DNA of 64,000 nt. Origin: Fonticella tunisiensis. Lineage in GTDB: Bacteria; Bacillota; Clostridia; Clostridiales; Caloramatoraceae. The stretch covers positions 165,037-229,036 of the forward strand of contig NZ_SOAZ01000002.1 in the NCBI RefSeq assembly GCF_004364155.1. The letters run 5' to 3'. The position numbers and the translations under genes are program-made. Under the pieces are notes generated by a model, which saw only the letters and a program-made list of their open reading frames with translations, did not search any database and was not told the DNA's origin. Shown piece after piece: positions 15,788-25,398 of this stretch (positions within the stretch are counted from its first letter, which is position 1; each line of letters starts with the position of its first letter).

Positions 15788-16129
15788 ATGAAATATCATG
15801 TTATAAACATGGCAGGTAGAGAATTGAAATGCAGGTTAAACACACAAAATACTATAGCTGTTGAGAAAAAGCTTGGTGGAAAGAACATACTTAAGATTCT
15901 TATGGATGATCAGATTCCAAGTCTTGATATGGTTTTAAATATACTTCATGCTTCACTACAGGCGTTGGAGCATGGATATACTCTTGAAAAGGTTTATGAA
16001 TTGTATGATGAGTACGTTGATGAGGGGAAGACCTATATTGACCTGGTTCCGGAACTTATCAATGTGCTTGAGGTAAGCGGTTTTTTCAAAAGACCTCCAC
16101 AGGAGGAACAGAAGGATCAGGAGAACTAG
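15788..16129 (+). CDS. Tail assembly chaperone, short form (gpG-like)
   Basis: 113 residues ending at the TAG at 16127-16129. Helical; opens MKYHVINMAGRELKCRLN and has VEKKLGGKNILKIL. It lies between tail tube and tape measure, where the lambda G-type chaperone always sits. It binds the tape measure during tail assembly and is absent from the mature phage. A slippery site near the 3' end makes the longer GT form. Confidence 0.8.
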   Translation: MKYHVINMAGRELKCRLNTQNTIAVEKKLGGKNILKILMDDQIPSLDMVLNILHASLQALEHGYTLEKVYELYDEYVDEGKTYIDLVPELINVLEVSGFFKRPPQEEQKDQEN

Positions 16130-16539
16130 AGGTAAATGAGAGTCAAAGAAAGCAATATAACAGTTTAACAGAAGCTATAGAAGATGTTTACCCAATAGCA
16201 TTAGAGTGTGGTATATCTGCATTAGATTTTTGGATAATGACCTATGGAGAGGTACTGGATACTATAAGTGCCTATGTCAAAAAGGAGAAACAAAGGCAAA
16301 AGGAAGTAGCATCAAACATTTATACCCTAGCCTCTTTGATAAAGCTAGGAATAGGAAGCTTACTTGGCAAGGATGTACAGTATCCTTCTATAAATGAATT
16401 GTATCCTGGAATGTTTGATGAGGAAATAAAAAAGGCTCAGGAACAACAGGCAGAGAAAGAGCTTATCATCTGGAAGCAAAGGATGATTGAATATGCAGAA
16501 TGGCACAATAACAATAGAAAGTGGGGTGAGAAGAAGTGA
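15788..16539 (+). CDS. Tail assembly chaperone, long GT form by -1 frameshift
   Basis: The zero frame reads GGT TTT TTC AAA; slipping back one base on T TTT TTC puts the ribosome in a frame that is open from there to the TGA at 16537-16539. The extension would be about 150 residues, beginning FFQKTSTGGTEGSGEL and including ALDFWIMTYGEVLDTI and EWHNNNRKWGEKK, which are typical of the T domain. The downstream frame has no ribosome site of its own. In lambda-like tails the GT form is made at a few percent and recruits the tail tube. Frameshifting is inferred from this architecture. Confidence 0.8.
16081..16087 (+). promoter_or_regulatory. Programmed -1 frameshift slippery heptamer
   Basis: T TTT TTC in the zero frame of the gpG-like gene, 40 bases before its stop codon. 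This is a classical slippery sequence, placed where siphovirus tail chaperones shift. Confidence 0.8.
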
Positions 16540-18944
16540 CACTGGAAGAGTTGAAAGTAGTTATATCTGCTGAGACAGAACCCTTAAAACAACAGCTTAG
16601 CAAAATAAAGGATCAGATGAGCGGGCTTGAGAAAAGTACCAACCAAATAACATCAGGGATTAAAGGGGCTTTTAAAAAACTTTTAGCTGGAGTTATAGCC
16701 TTAAAAATAGGTCAGAAGATTGGACAAGCCATTACAAGCGGTGTAAGAGAGTCCTTAAAAGTTGAAGCAGCGATTCAGCAGATAAAAAGGATCATGGGGG
16801 AAAGCAGCAACCAGTTCTTAAAATGGGCTGAAACGCAGGCATTAGCATTTAATATGTCACAGGGGCAGGCTATAAGATATGGAGCAGTGTTTGGAAACTT
16901 AGTAAGTGGTTTTGCAAAGAATTCTCAGGAAGCTATGACCTATACGACTGACTTACTCAAAGCATCTTCCATAATTGCATCAAGCACAGGTAGATCTATG
17001 GAAGACGTTATGGAGCGTATCCGTTCCGGATTGCTTGGAAATACAGAGGCAATTGAGGACCTTGGCGTAAATGTAAATGTGGCCATGATAGAAAGCACAG
17101 AGGCCTTCAGAAAGTTTGCTAACGGCAAGTCATGGCAGCAATTAGATTTCCAAACACAGCAACAAATAAGGCTTATGGCAATTCTTGAGCAGACTACAAA
17201 GAAATATGGGGATACTGTTGCTCAAAATACAAGTTCACAGCTTCAGCAACTTGTTGCAATACTAGATAATGTAAGACTAAAACTTGGGCAGGCATTTACT
17301 CCGATACTTCAGATAATCCTTCCTGCTCTTACAGCTCTAGCTCAGAAACTTTATTATGTTACGGACATCATAGCTCAATTTTCTCAGGCCTTGTTTGGTA
17401 AGACAAATAACCAGGGTGGAGTGACACAAAAGCAGATACAAAACACAAATAATCAAGCTAAAGCAATGACCAAGCTTGGAAATGCTACCGAGAAGGCTGG
17501 TAAACAGGCAAAGGGGGCACTGGCTGGATTTGATGAAATAAATAGCCTTAGTAAAGGTTCATCCAGTGCGGGAGATGAAGGTACTGCTGGCCCAGTAGGA
17601 GGTGTAGCGAGTGCAGTTCCTGGCTTTGATACAGGGGGCTTTGCAAGTGCAACTACAGAGGTATCTGAAAAAGTAAAAAATATGGCTGATTCTATTAAAA
17701 AGGCTTTCAAGGATATTAGCAACACACTTAAGAAAAATAAAAATCAAATAGTATCTTCACTTTCTGGAATTGGAGCAGGTATAGGTACTTATCTGATAGG
17801 TACACATTGGGACGATATCATGAAGATAGTTCCTAAGGCTATGGAGGTAGCTAAAAAGGCATTAACATCAATCAATGGTCCTATTTTAGTTGCGTCAGTA
17901 TTTGTAGCGTTATTCACTAAGGCTGTAATCGAACTATGGCAAGAAAATGAGGAATTTAGAGATAACATTATAAAGGCTTGGAACGGGATTAAAGATACTC
18001 TAAACAACATATGGAATATTGTTTTAAAGCCTATCTTTGACGCATTTGTTGATATGCTACTTGATATATACAACGAAGGTATAAAACCACTATGGGACAA
18101 GTGGAAAGAGTTTGTTAATCAGATTGTATTGTTAATGACAGATTTATGGAATAATGGCATGAAGCCTGTGGTTGATTGGATAGTAAAAACATTTGGACCT
18201 AATATTGTTGATACTTTTAAATGGTTATTTAACGAAATAAAAAGAGTTGTATTATTGATAATTGATATAGTATCAAATATTTTAGGCACATTTTCAGGTG
18301 TAATAAGTGGTGTTAGGCAAATATTTAATGGACTAATAGACTTCGTGGCTGGAGTATTTACAGGGAATTGGTCCCGAGCTTGGAATGGTATAAAAGAGAT
18401 ATTTAGTGGTGTATTCAACATCCTGAAAAGTATAGCAAGTGGCGTATTTAATTCTATAGGCGACATTATATTCTGGGTAGTAGACAGAATAAAATCTAAT
18501 ATTAGTGGAATTAAAAATACTTTTAGTGGTGTATTCAACAGCTTATATTCAATAATAAAAGCTCCGTTAAATAATGTGATTAGTGCTATTAATAATTCCC
18601 TTGGCAAAATTCGTATTGATATTCCTTGGTGGGTTCCAGGAATAGGCGGAAGGACATTTTCGGTTCCTAAGATTCCTTACCTTGCACAAGGTGGTTATGT
18701 AGGAGCTAACAATCCTATGTTAGCAGTAATAGGCGATAATAGGACAGAGGGTGAAATCGTTGCTCCTGAATCTAAAATATATGAACAAACGTATAGAGCT
18801 ATAAAAGATGCGCTTGGTAGTAATAGCGGAGATAAAACGTTGGTTCTAAATTTAAATGTTGGTAATTCTACTATAGCAAGAATCGTAATTGATTCTCTAA
18901 GGGAATATGCAAGGCAGCATGGAGAAATACCTATACCAATATAA
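16536..18944 (+). CDS. Tail tape measure protein
   Basis: 802 residues from GTG at 16536, overlapping the chaperone stop by four bases. The N-terminus is a long coiled coil (EPLKQQLSKIKDQMSGLEKS). A glycine and hydrophobic region follows (LLAGVIALKIGQKIGQAI), and the middle repeats tryptophan-containing segments (ELWQENEEFRDNIIKAWNG, LWNNGMKPVVDW). The C-terminus has LAQGGYVGANNPMLAVIGDN, which is common in this family. It sets tail length and is ejected into the host. It is short for the family, implying a short tail. Confidence 0.92.
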   Translation: MTLEELKVVISAETEPLKQQLSKIKDQMSGLEKSTNQITSGIKGAFKKLLAGVIALKIGQKIGQAITSGVRESLKVEAAIQQIKRIMGESSNQFLKWAETQALAFNMSQGQAIRYGAVFGNLVSGFAKNSQEAMTYTTDLLKASSIIASSTGRSMEDVMERIRSGLLGNTEAIEDLGVNVNVAMIESTEAFRKFANGKSWQQLDFQTQQQIRLMAILEQTTKKYGDTVAQNTSSQLQQLVAILDNVRLKLGQAFTPILQIILPALTALAQKLYYVTDIIAQFSQALFGKTNNQGGVTQKQIQNTNNQAKAMTKLGNATEKAGKQAKGALAGFDEINSLSKGSSSAGDEGTAGPVGGVASAVPGFDTGGFASATTEVSEKVKNMADSIKKAFKDISNTLKKNKNQIVSSLSGIGAGIGTYLIGTHWDDIMKIVPKAMEVAKKALTSINGPILVASVFVALFTKAVIELWQENEEFRDNIIKAWNGIKDTLNNIWNIVLKPIFDAFVDMLLDIYNEGIKPLWDKWKEFVNQIVLLMTDLWNNGMKPVVDWIVKTFGPNIVDTFKWLFNEIKRVVLLIIDIVSNILGTFSGVISGVRQIFNGLIDFVAGVFTGNWSRAWNGIKEIFSGVFNILKSIASGVFNSIGDIIFWVVDRIKSNISGIKNTFSGVFNSLYSIIKAPLNNVISAINNSLGKIRIDIPWWVPGIGGRTFSVPKIPYLAQGGYVGANNPMLAVIGDNRTEGEIVAPESKIYEQTYRAIKDALGSNSGDKTLVLNLNVGNSTIARIVIDSLREYARQHGEIPIPI

Positions 18945-18956
18945 GGGAGTGGTAAT

Positions 18957-19304
18957 ATGCTGAAAGTGAACGGGGTGGTAATTGCCACTCCTAAAACTTT
19001 TAAGGTAACAATCAGTGATTTAGACGGAGAAAGTAACAGAAATGCAAAGGGAGAGCTTATAAGAGATAGGATTGCAGTAAAAAGAAAACTTGAATGTGAA
19101 TGGCCTCCTCTTACTATGGCTGAAATATCTGCAATACTACAGGCTGTCAAGGATATATATTTTCAAGTAGAATACCCTGACCCAATGGAGGGTACCATGG
19201 TAACTAAAACCTTTTACGTAGGGGATAGGACTTCCCCAATGTATAGAAATAATAATGGGAATATACTTTGGGAAGGCTTAAGTATGAATTTTATTGAGAA
19301 ATAG
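18957..19304 (+). CDS. Phage tail protein (DUF6711-like)
   Basis: 115 residues. Opens MLKVNGVVIATPKTFKVTIS and contains DRIAVKRKLECEWPPLTMAE and YVGDRTSPMYR, a pattern I recognise from small tail proteins (DUF6711) that follow the tape measure in Gram-positive siphoviruses. Likely part of the tail tip. Exact role unknown. Confidence 0.7.
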   Translation: MLKVNGVVIATPKTFKVTISDLDGESNRNAKGELIRDRIAVKRKLECEWPPLTMAEISAILQAVKDIYFQVEYPDPMEGTMVTKTFYVGDRTSPMYRNNNGNILWEGLSMNFIEK

Positions 19305-19318
19305 GGAGGAGGCATACA

Positions 19319-21097
19319 ATGTACAACACGAGTTTAGACTTTAAAAACTATATAAAAATGCCATCACGTACCCTATCATCAAGATTAGTTGTAGGGTACA
19401 ATACCTATACAGATACAGATATAGTAGATATGTCTTTAGAGAGTAACTTAGTCCCTGGGGAAGAATTTACCCTAGGGACTACTATTTGCAATAAGTTTGA
19501 AGCTACGATAATGACTAGTAATAATATATTGGCACTTAATGTAGTTGAGCCATATATAGGCTTAGATATCGGGGGCACAGTAGAGGAAGTCCCTCTAGGT
19601 GTGTTTATCGTAGATGATGTTAAGACTGTAAAAGGGACTAAACAGATAGTAGCCTATGACAACATGATTAAATTTGAAAAAGCTTATTTCAGCGATTTGG
19701 TTTATCCCGCAACTATACAAGCAGTTGCAACGGAGATATGTCAAAAAGCTGGAGTAAGCTTTAATTCTACTCTCCCAAACTATACTATAGATAAAATTGA
19801 AGGTAAAACCCTACGTGAAGCTATAGGAATAATAGCTGGTATATGTGGAGGATTTGCAAGGATAAATCGAACTGGAGCGCTTGAAATATTTGGGTTAACA
19901 TCAACAGATATAAACATTACATCAGAAAACTTCTTTGGAAGTATAGAAAAGGCAGATAAGGATTTTACAATTAAAAAGATAACTGCCATACGGGAGGGCA
20001 ACTCCACAATAAGCTCTGGAAGTGGTTTAGCCAGCGAAGAAGTTACTTTTAGTAACAATTTCATTACTCAGGCTCAATTAGATACTATCCTAACTACCTA
20101 CAATAATTACAGCTATAGACCATTGAAATTAAACTGGCAGGGCAACCCTGCTCTTGACGTAGGCGATAAAATAACCATAACTGATATAGACAATACAGTA
20201 TATACAATTCCAGTAATGCGATTAAAACTAACATATTCAGGAGGGCTAAAGAGTGAAATATCCTCCGTTGCAAAGAGTGATAGTAAAAGTGAATACAACT
20301 ATAAGGGCTCTATAACTAAAAAAGTTGAAAACATAGTTACAGAGCAGGCTAATATTAAAGTACTTTTAGCAAAAAAAGCTACTATTGAAGATTTAAACGC
20401 AGTAAATGCTAGAATAGATAATCTAACAGTTAGTACTGCTATGATTGAAGATGCATCAATAACAAGCGCAAAGATACAAGATGGGGCAATTACTACCGCT
20501 AAAATAGGTGATGCTCAAATAACAGGAGCAAAAATAGCCAGTGCCACTATTGATACTGCGAATATAAAAGATGCAGCAATAACGAATGCAAAAATAGCAA
20601 CAGCAGCAATAGAAACCGCAAATATAAAAGACGGTGCTATCACAAACGCTAAAATCGCAAACGGCGCAATTGACAATGCCAAAATAACCAATGCAGCGGT
20701 TGATACCGCTAATATAAAAGATGCAGCTATAACTACTGCAAAAATTGCCGTAGGTGCTATTGATACAGCACTAATCAAAGATGGTGCAATAGGCACAGCG
20801 CAGATTGCAGATGGTAGTATAACGGATGCTAAAATTGTTGGGCTTACAGCAAGCAAAATCACGGCAGGAACTATTGATGCTTCTGAAATAGAGGTTATCA
20901 ATCTAAAGGCCGCAAATATAACTGTAGGCACAATAAATGGACATCAAATATCTGATGGAGCTATAACTGTGGAAAAAATAGCACAGGGAGCAGTGACAGG
21001 AGATAAAATTGCAGCTGGAGCTATAACAGCTGATAAAATTCCTGTAGGAACTATAACCGAGGAACAGGTTAATTGGAAAACACATTTATTATTCTAA
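19319..21097 (+). CDS. Tail tip protein with C-terminal repeat fibre
   Basis: 592 residues. Residues about 1-340 form a tail-tip domain (MYNTSLDFKNYIKMPSRTLS, then VPLGVFIVDDVKTVKGTK) similar to baseplate/tail-tip hubs. Residues about 350-580 consist of a repeated 10-residue unit of type G/A-A-I-x-T/N-A-K-I-A/K-D (DAAITNAKIATAAIETANIK), which should form a beta-structured trimeric shaft. The C-terminus ends WKTHLLF. It begins the receptor-binding block; the same repeat continues in the next two genes. Confidence 0.8.
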   Translation: MYNTSLDFKNYIKMPSRTLSSRLVVGYNTYTDTDIVDMSLESNLVPGEEFTLGTTICNKFEATIMTSNNILALNVVEPYIGLDIGGTVEEVPLGVFIVDDVKTVKGTKQIVAYDNMIKFEKAYFSDLVYPATIQAVATEICQKAGVSFNSTLPNYTIDKIEGKTLREAIGIIAGICGGFARINRTGALEIFGLTSTDINITSENFFGSIEKADKDFTIKKITAIREGNSTISSGSGLASEEVTFSNNFITQAQLDTILTTYNNYSYRPLKLNWQGNPALDVGDKITITDIDNTVYTIPVMRLKLTYSGGLKSEISSVAKSDSKSEYNYKGSITKKVENIVTEQANIKVLLAKKATIEDLNAVNARIDNLTVSTAMIEDASITSAKIQDGAITTAKIGDAQITGAKIASATIDTANIKDAAITNAKIATAAIETANIKDGAITNAKIANGAIDNAKITNAAVDTANIKDAAITTAKIAVGAIDTALIKDGAIGTAQIADGSITDAKIVGLTASKITAGTIDASEIEVINLKAANITVGTINGHQISDGAITVEKIAQGAVTGDKIAAGAITADKIPVGTITEEQVNWKTHLLF

Positions 21098-21109
21098 GGG
21101 AGGGGTAAT

Positions 21110-22048
21110 ATGAGAAAGAAAAGAGAGCAAAGTATTGATTTTAAGCAGTTCATTAGTGATGTAATTGATGAGGCTTTAGATAAAAAATTTAAAGCGATTT
21201 TGGATGACATAACTTATAGAATTGGCGTACTATATGACGTCGCTAATGGTACAAGGGTAACCTCAACCGATTTAAATGTGGCGTTTCATGTTTTAGACGG
21301 TTTTTTGTTTGAAGATAATAAACCTACTCCAGGTTATGTACAATGGACAGACTGTAATATCGTTTACAAAGGAACAAAAGTAACTATTCAAAACGGTAAT
21401 ACAAATAAGAAATATATATGGTGGGATTATGATGCTAACCCAAATAACGTATTCCAGTGTTCTGATACTAAACCTACTCTAACAGATGACGACGTTTTAG
21501 TATGTGTAAATGAAGGTGGAATACATTATTTAACAATAGGTCAAGGGAAAATGAGGCATGGTGCAACTTTAGTAGATAGTTCGGTAGATTCAAATATAAT
21601 TAAGGATAATGCAATAACTGCAACAAAAATATTAGATGGTGCTATAGGTGCCACAAAAATAGCATCGGGTGCTGTAGGAACAGCCCAGCTAGCAGCAAAT
21701 GCAGTTGATAGCACAAAACTTGCTAATAGCGCGGTTACATCTGCGAAGTTAGCATCAGGTGCAGTCACCTCAGCTGCTATTGCTTCTGGAGCAGTAACTT
21801 CAAGCGCATTAGCATCAGGAGCAGTAACCTCTACTGCGTTGGCTTCCGGAGCAGTTAATACTACTCATTTAGCAAATAATGCTGTAGATGGTACAAAAAT
21901 AGCATCGGGTGCTGTAGGAACAGCCCAATTAGCAAACAATGCGGTAGATAGTACAAAGTTAGCAGATGGTTCAGTAGTAAGTTCTAAAATTGGTGCAGGA
22001 GCAGTTGCAACAGATAAATTAAATTTAGCGCAACATCTACTATTCTAA
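21110..22048 (+). CDS. Tail fibre protein with alanine-rich repeats
   Basis: 312 residues. After a charged helical start, residues about 60-145 form a domain (VLDGFLFEDNKPTPGYVQW, KKYIWWDYDANPNN, PTLTDDDVLV) that is also present in the next gene. Residues about 150-300 are repeats of the form GAV-TSAKLAS (GAVTSAKLASGAVTSAAIAS). The protein ends QHLLF, like the preceding one. Likely a fibre subunit or an adaptor that binds the hub. Function inferred from repeats and position. Confidence 0.75.
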   Translation: MRKKREQSIDFKQFISDVIDEALDKKFKAILDDITYRIGVLYDVANGTRVTSTDLNVAFHVLDGFLFEDNKPTPGYVQWTDCNIVYKGTKVTIQNGNTNKKYIWWDYDANPNNVFQCSDTKPTLTDDDVLVCVNEGGIHYLTIGQGKMRHGATLVDSSVDSNIIKDNAITATKILDGAIGATKIASGAVGTAQLAANAVDSTKLANSAVTSAKLASGAVTSAAIASGAVTSSALASGAVTSTALASGAVNTTHLANNAVDGTKIASGAVGTAQLANNAVDSTKLADGSVVSSKIGAGAVATDKLNLAQHLLF

Positions 22049-22061
22049 AGGATGTGGTTTC

Positions 22062-24920
22062 GTGATACCTTCACTTTTTCTTAATATTAATCATCATTTA
22101 ATAGATGGCTACCTTGTGCAGGATAATACCCCTGCACAAGGTTTTATTTCATGGTCAGATTTGCATATAACTTACAAAGGAATTACCTATAATATCCAAG
22201 ATGGTTACACTAACTACAAATATGCCTGGTGGGATTACGATTATCCAAACAACTTAGTTGTTGGGGATACATTGCCTACATTAACAGATGATGATGTGCT
22301 GCTGTTTTTCAATAAAAATGGTATTCACATGACGATACCAAAAGCCACTGTTATTGATGGTGGTTTAATTGTATCAGAAAGCATTATGACTAATGCTATA
22401 GCTGCTAATGCTATCACCTCTGAAAAAATAGCTGCGGGTGCGGTTACTGCAAGCGAAATAGCCGCAAATGCTATACAGTCTATGCACATAGCGGCAGGTG
22501 CTATTACAGCTGATAAGATTGCGGCTAACGCTATCGGAGCGAGCGCTATAGCTGCTGGGGTAATTACTGGTGATAAATTAGTAGCAGATACAATAACCGC
22601 TAGAGAAATAGCCCCAAGAACGATTACAGCTAATGAAATAGCAACAAATACAATAACAGCGGCTAGTGGAGTAATAGCTGATGCGGCTATTACTACTGCA
22701 AAAATTGCTGATGGTGCTATAACAAATACTAAGATAGCTAATGCCTCAATAGATAACGCAAAAATAGCAAACGTAGATGCTTCAAAAATAACAACGGGAA
22801 CGCTTGATGCAAATAGAATAGGTGCAGGAAGTATAACTGCTGATAAAATTTTAGTTGGAAACTTTACAAATTTAGTTGAAAATGGTGGATTTGAATTGGA
22901 TAGTGCCGGTTGGTCATTACCCACAGGTGCAAGTATAGATACTACATCTCCACATACCGGAAATAAATGTTTGAAGATTACTGGTGGCGGTACAATAAGA
23001 GATGCTTTAAACAATACTAATTTAATAGAAGTTAAAGAAGGGGAAACTTATTATTTAGAAGGTTGGTATAAGTGTGATACTGGAACAAATGGAACTGGAT
23101 ATGTTTTGGGATTGTTTGTGTATGATAAAAATAAGTCAATAATTTCATATCAAGGTTTAGGTAGTACCACTACTATTACAACAACATGGACAAAGAAAAC
23201 TGCGACATATACAATTCCAACTGGAGCTTGCTATATTAGACCTTGGTTATCTGTTCGTTCTGATTGCACTACAGGTGCATGGTATTTTGATGACTTTGTA
23301 GTTAGAAGAACGGTTGAAGGTTCTCTAGTTATTAATGGAACTTTGGATGCAAGTAAGGTGAATGTAATCAATCTTAATGCATCAAATATAACAACTGGCA
23401 CTTTATCGGCGGACAGAATACAAGGTGGTACATTAGCGTTAGGTGGTGCATCAAACGCCAATGGTATTTTAAAAATCAAGGATAGTTCAGGCAATGACGT
23501 TGTTGTAGGGGATAATACCGGGATAGAGGTAAGTCATAGTGACGTAGGTACTAAAACAAGACAATCTGCCGATGGGTTTAAAATCATACGACTTTCCGAT
23601 GATGAAACTATTGGCGACTTTTCACTTGATACTAATAATGATAGCAAGCTAAATATTGGGTCAATCAATGCAAAAAAGATTTATAGCCCAAATATTATAA
23701 CCATTCTACCATCAACTGTAACTTACTATGTAAATGGTGACACTGGTAATGATAATAACCCAGGCACATCTTCGCAACCTTTTAAATCAATATATAAAGC
23801 ATTAAGTAAAATAGATAAATTTATACCATATGGTACAACTGCTTATATCTATGTATCTGGAACATGTAACAGTGAGCCAAACGGTCTTGTTGTTATAGAT
23901 GGATATATGGGTGGAGGCTCTCTCCAGATTATTGGAGACAGAAACGGGACACTTAACGGTGCAATGAAGTTATATAACAATACATGCTTTATATCTCTTG
24001 ATGGCGGACGAACTTCCTATAATTCTGGTAGGGGCTTTTATGTAAGAACACAATCAAATAGTGGTTATAATACTCCCATTGATGTTCTTAGGTGTTCAGA
24101 TGTGTATATAAGAGGAATATCAATGTATGGACAAGGATTGCCTACATGGTGTGCAGGAGTATATTTTGGTGGTGCTAAAGGTTATATAGAACTTTGTGAT
24201 ATAAGTAATACGTATGTAGCGGTTTCTGTGGATTATGAGAGTCAAGTTTTATATTACGATTGTATAGGTAGTAATAACGGTTACTCTATTCTGGTCAACC
24301 ATGGTAGTTATTGTGGTATAAACAGTAATGGTGGTAATGTTTCCATTGCTCAATATTCAAATTCAGATGTATGGGTTGGAAACGGTTCAACACTTGTCAA
24401 AAATGCAACATTTACTCAATATGCTAGCCAGATTAACCCACCTGCTACACAAACTTATACAAAAACTTATACTGCAACTGCTACAAAGTCCTGGAGAGAT
24501 TCTGGATATGGCTGGCGAAGTGATAACAATTATATCTATCAAGGAAACTATGGATACGGTACACACAGAGGGTTCGCATACTTTGACTGGCAGACTATTA
24601 GGAATGACCTTGCAGGAGCAACTATAAATTCTGTATCAATCTATCTACAAAGGCGAAATTCAGGTGGAAGTTCGGCGGCACAAAACATCCATATATATAC
24701 GCATAATTACGGTTCTTATACTGAAGGATATGCCCTAGGAACAGATTTGGGTATAGTTGGAAGTTTGGCATGGGGTGAAGGCAAATGGTTCAATGTATCT
24801 ACTACTCTAGGTACTATGCTACGAGATGGGACAGCAAAAGGATTTATGATATATAACGGAACAGACCCATACGTCATTTGTGAAACAAATGCGCAAATGT
24901 CAATAACTTATACAAAATAA
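22062..24920 (+). CDS. Large mosaic tail fibre / receptor-binding protein
   Basis: 952 residues from GTG at 22062. Order: domain shared with the previous fibre (about 1-90; YAWWDYDYPNNLVVGD, PTLTDDDVLL); AI-repeats (about 95-265); a carbohydrate-binding-like jelly roll (about 270-420; NLVENGGFELDSAGWSLPTG); more fibre; a right-handed beta-helix of DUF1565 type (about 550-790; YYVNGDTGNDNNPGTSSQPF); and a final domain with DNRLRE-like features (about 800-950; FAYFDWQTIRNDLAG, VSIYLQRRN). Likely the receptor-binding protein that contacts host cell-wall sugars. It is much larger than its neighbours. Confidence 0.8.
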   Translation: MIPSLFLNINHHLIDGYLVQDNTPAQGFISWSDLHITYKGITYNIQDGYTNYKYAWWDYDYPNNLVVGDTLPTLTDDDVLLFFNKNGIHMTIPKATVIDGGLIVSESIMTNAIAANAITSEKIAAGAVTASEIAANAIQSMHIAAGAITADKIAANAIGASAIAAGVITGDKLVADTITAREIAPRTITANEIATNTITAASGVIADAAITTAKIADGAITNTKIANASIDNAKIANVDASKITTGTLDANRIGAGSITADKILVGNFTNLVENGGFELDSAGWSLPTGASIDTTSPHTGNKCLKITGGGTIRDALNNTNLIEVKEGETYYLEGWYKCDTGTNGTGYVLGLFVYDKNKSIISYQGLGSTTTITTTWTKKTATYTIPTGACYIRPWLSVRSDCTTGAWYFDDFVVRRTVEGSLVINGTLDASKVNVINLNASNITTGTLSADRIQGGTLALGGASNANGILKIKDSSGNDVVVGDNTGIEVSHSDVGTKTRQSADGFKIIRLSDDETIGDFSLDTNNDSKLNIGSINAKKIYSPNIITILPSTVTYYVNGDTGNDNNPGTSSQPFKSIYKALSKIDKFIPYGTTAYIYVSGTCNSEPNGLVVIDGYMGGGSLQIIGDRNGTLNGAMKLYNNTCFISLDGGRTSYNSGRGFYVRTQSNSGYNTPIDVLRCSDVYIRGISMYGQGLPTWCAGVYFGGAKGYIELCDISNTYVAVSVDYESQVLYYDCIGSNNGYSILVNHGSYCGINSNGGNVSIAQYSNSDVWVGNGSTLVKNATFTQYASQINPPATQTYTKTYTATATKSWRDSGYGWRSDNNYIYQGNYGYGTHRGFAYFDWQTIRNDLAGATINSVSIYLQRRNSGGSSAAQNIHIYTHNYGSYTEGYALGTDLGIVGSLAWGEGKWFNVSTTLGTMLRDGTAKGFMIYNGTDPYVICETNAQMSITYTK

Positions 24921-24940
24921 ATTTAACGAGGTGAATGATA

Positions 24941-25180
24941 ATGATTAATGAAATCGTAAGACTTGAAGATAGTTTTTCCATGGCAGATATAAATGGTAAT
25001 GAGTATGTAGTATTGAGAATGGATTGTACAATTACAAAGGGAAGGTCGTGCTTTATGTCATTTGATATATTGCATGAACAGGGCTACCAAAATAACAAGG
25101 ATGTATGTATGCAGAAAATGGCAGAGTTCAAAGCAGTATGTGAAGCTAAAGCCAAAGAAATGGGTGTAGATATAATTTAA
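24941..25180 (+). CDS. Small prophage protein after the tail fibres
   Basis: 79 residues from ATG at 24941, spaced nine bases from GAGG; the ATG at 24935 is too close. Mixed alpha-beta sequence (RLEDSFSMADINGNEYVVLR) with a C-terminal helix. It lies between fibre and holin genes. Not recognised; could be a fibre assembly factor. Confidence 0.55.
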   Translation: MINEIVRLEDSFSMADINGNEYVVLRMDCTITKGRSCFMSFDILHEQGYQNNKDVCMQKMAEFKAVCEAKAKEMGVDII

Positions 25181-25196
25181 TGCGCGGAGGTGCAGC

Positions 25197-25394
25197 ATGG
25201 AGAGTGAAGTAATCAAATTAGCAATGTCACAAGGTTTATGGGCAGTACTCTTTGTTGTACTGCTTTTTTATGTGCTCAAAGAAAACTCAAAGCGTGAAAG
25301 TGAGTTAAGGGCCATCATTGATAAGTTGACAGATAAATTTGAGGACATCAAGAAGGAAGTTGAAGAAATCAAAATTAGAATAACAGGGAGGTAA
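25197..25394 (+). CDS. BhlA/UviB-type holin-like protein
   Basis: 65 residues. One N-terminal membrane segment (SQGLWAVLFVVLLFYVLKEN, about 10-30) then a charged coiled coil (KLTDKFEDIKKEVEEIKI). This matches the BhlA/UviB family of phage holin-like proteins, which lie next to the endolysin. Helps release the endolysin by damaging the membrane. Starts after GGAGGTGCAGC; the endolysin gene follows closely. Confidence 0.85.
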   Translation: MESEVIKLAMSQGLWAVLFVVLLFYVLKENSKRESELRAIIDKLTDKFEDIKKEVEEIKIRITGR

Positions 25395-25398
25395 TATT

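Noticed and set aside
16206..16397. 63-residue frame overlapping the chaperone extension
   Set aside because: It is out of frame with the better-supported -1 frameshift product and has no ribosome site.
20515..20931. 138-residue frame on the - strand
   Set aside because: Mirror of the repeats in the first fibre gene.
20450..21080. Possible CRISPR-like repeats
   Set aside because: The repeats are in-frame codon repeats of a fibre protein, not identical spacers-and-repeats.
22325..23014. 229-residue frame on the - strand
   Set aside because: It runs across the alanine-isoleucine repeats of the fibre gene; the repeated GCT/GCA/ATA codons keep the opposite strand open. No ribosome site.
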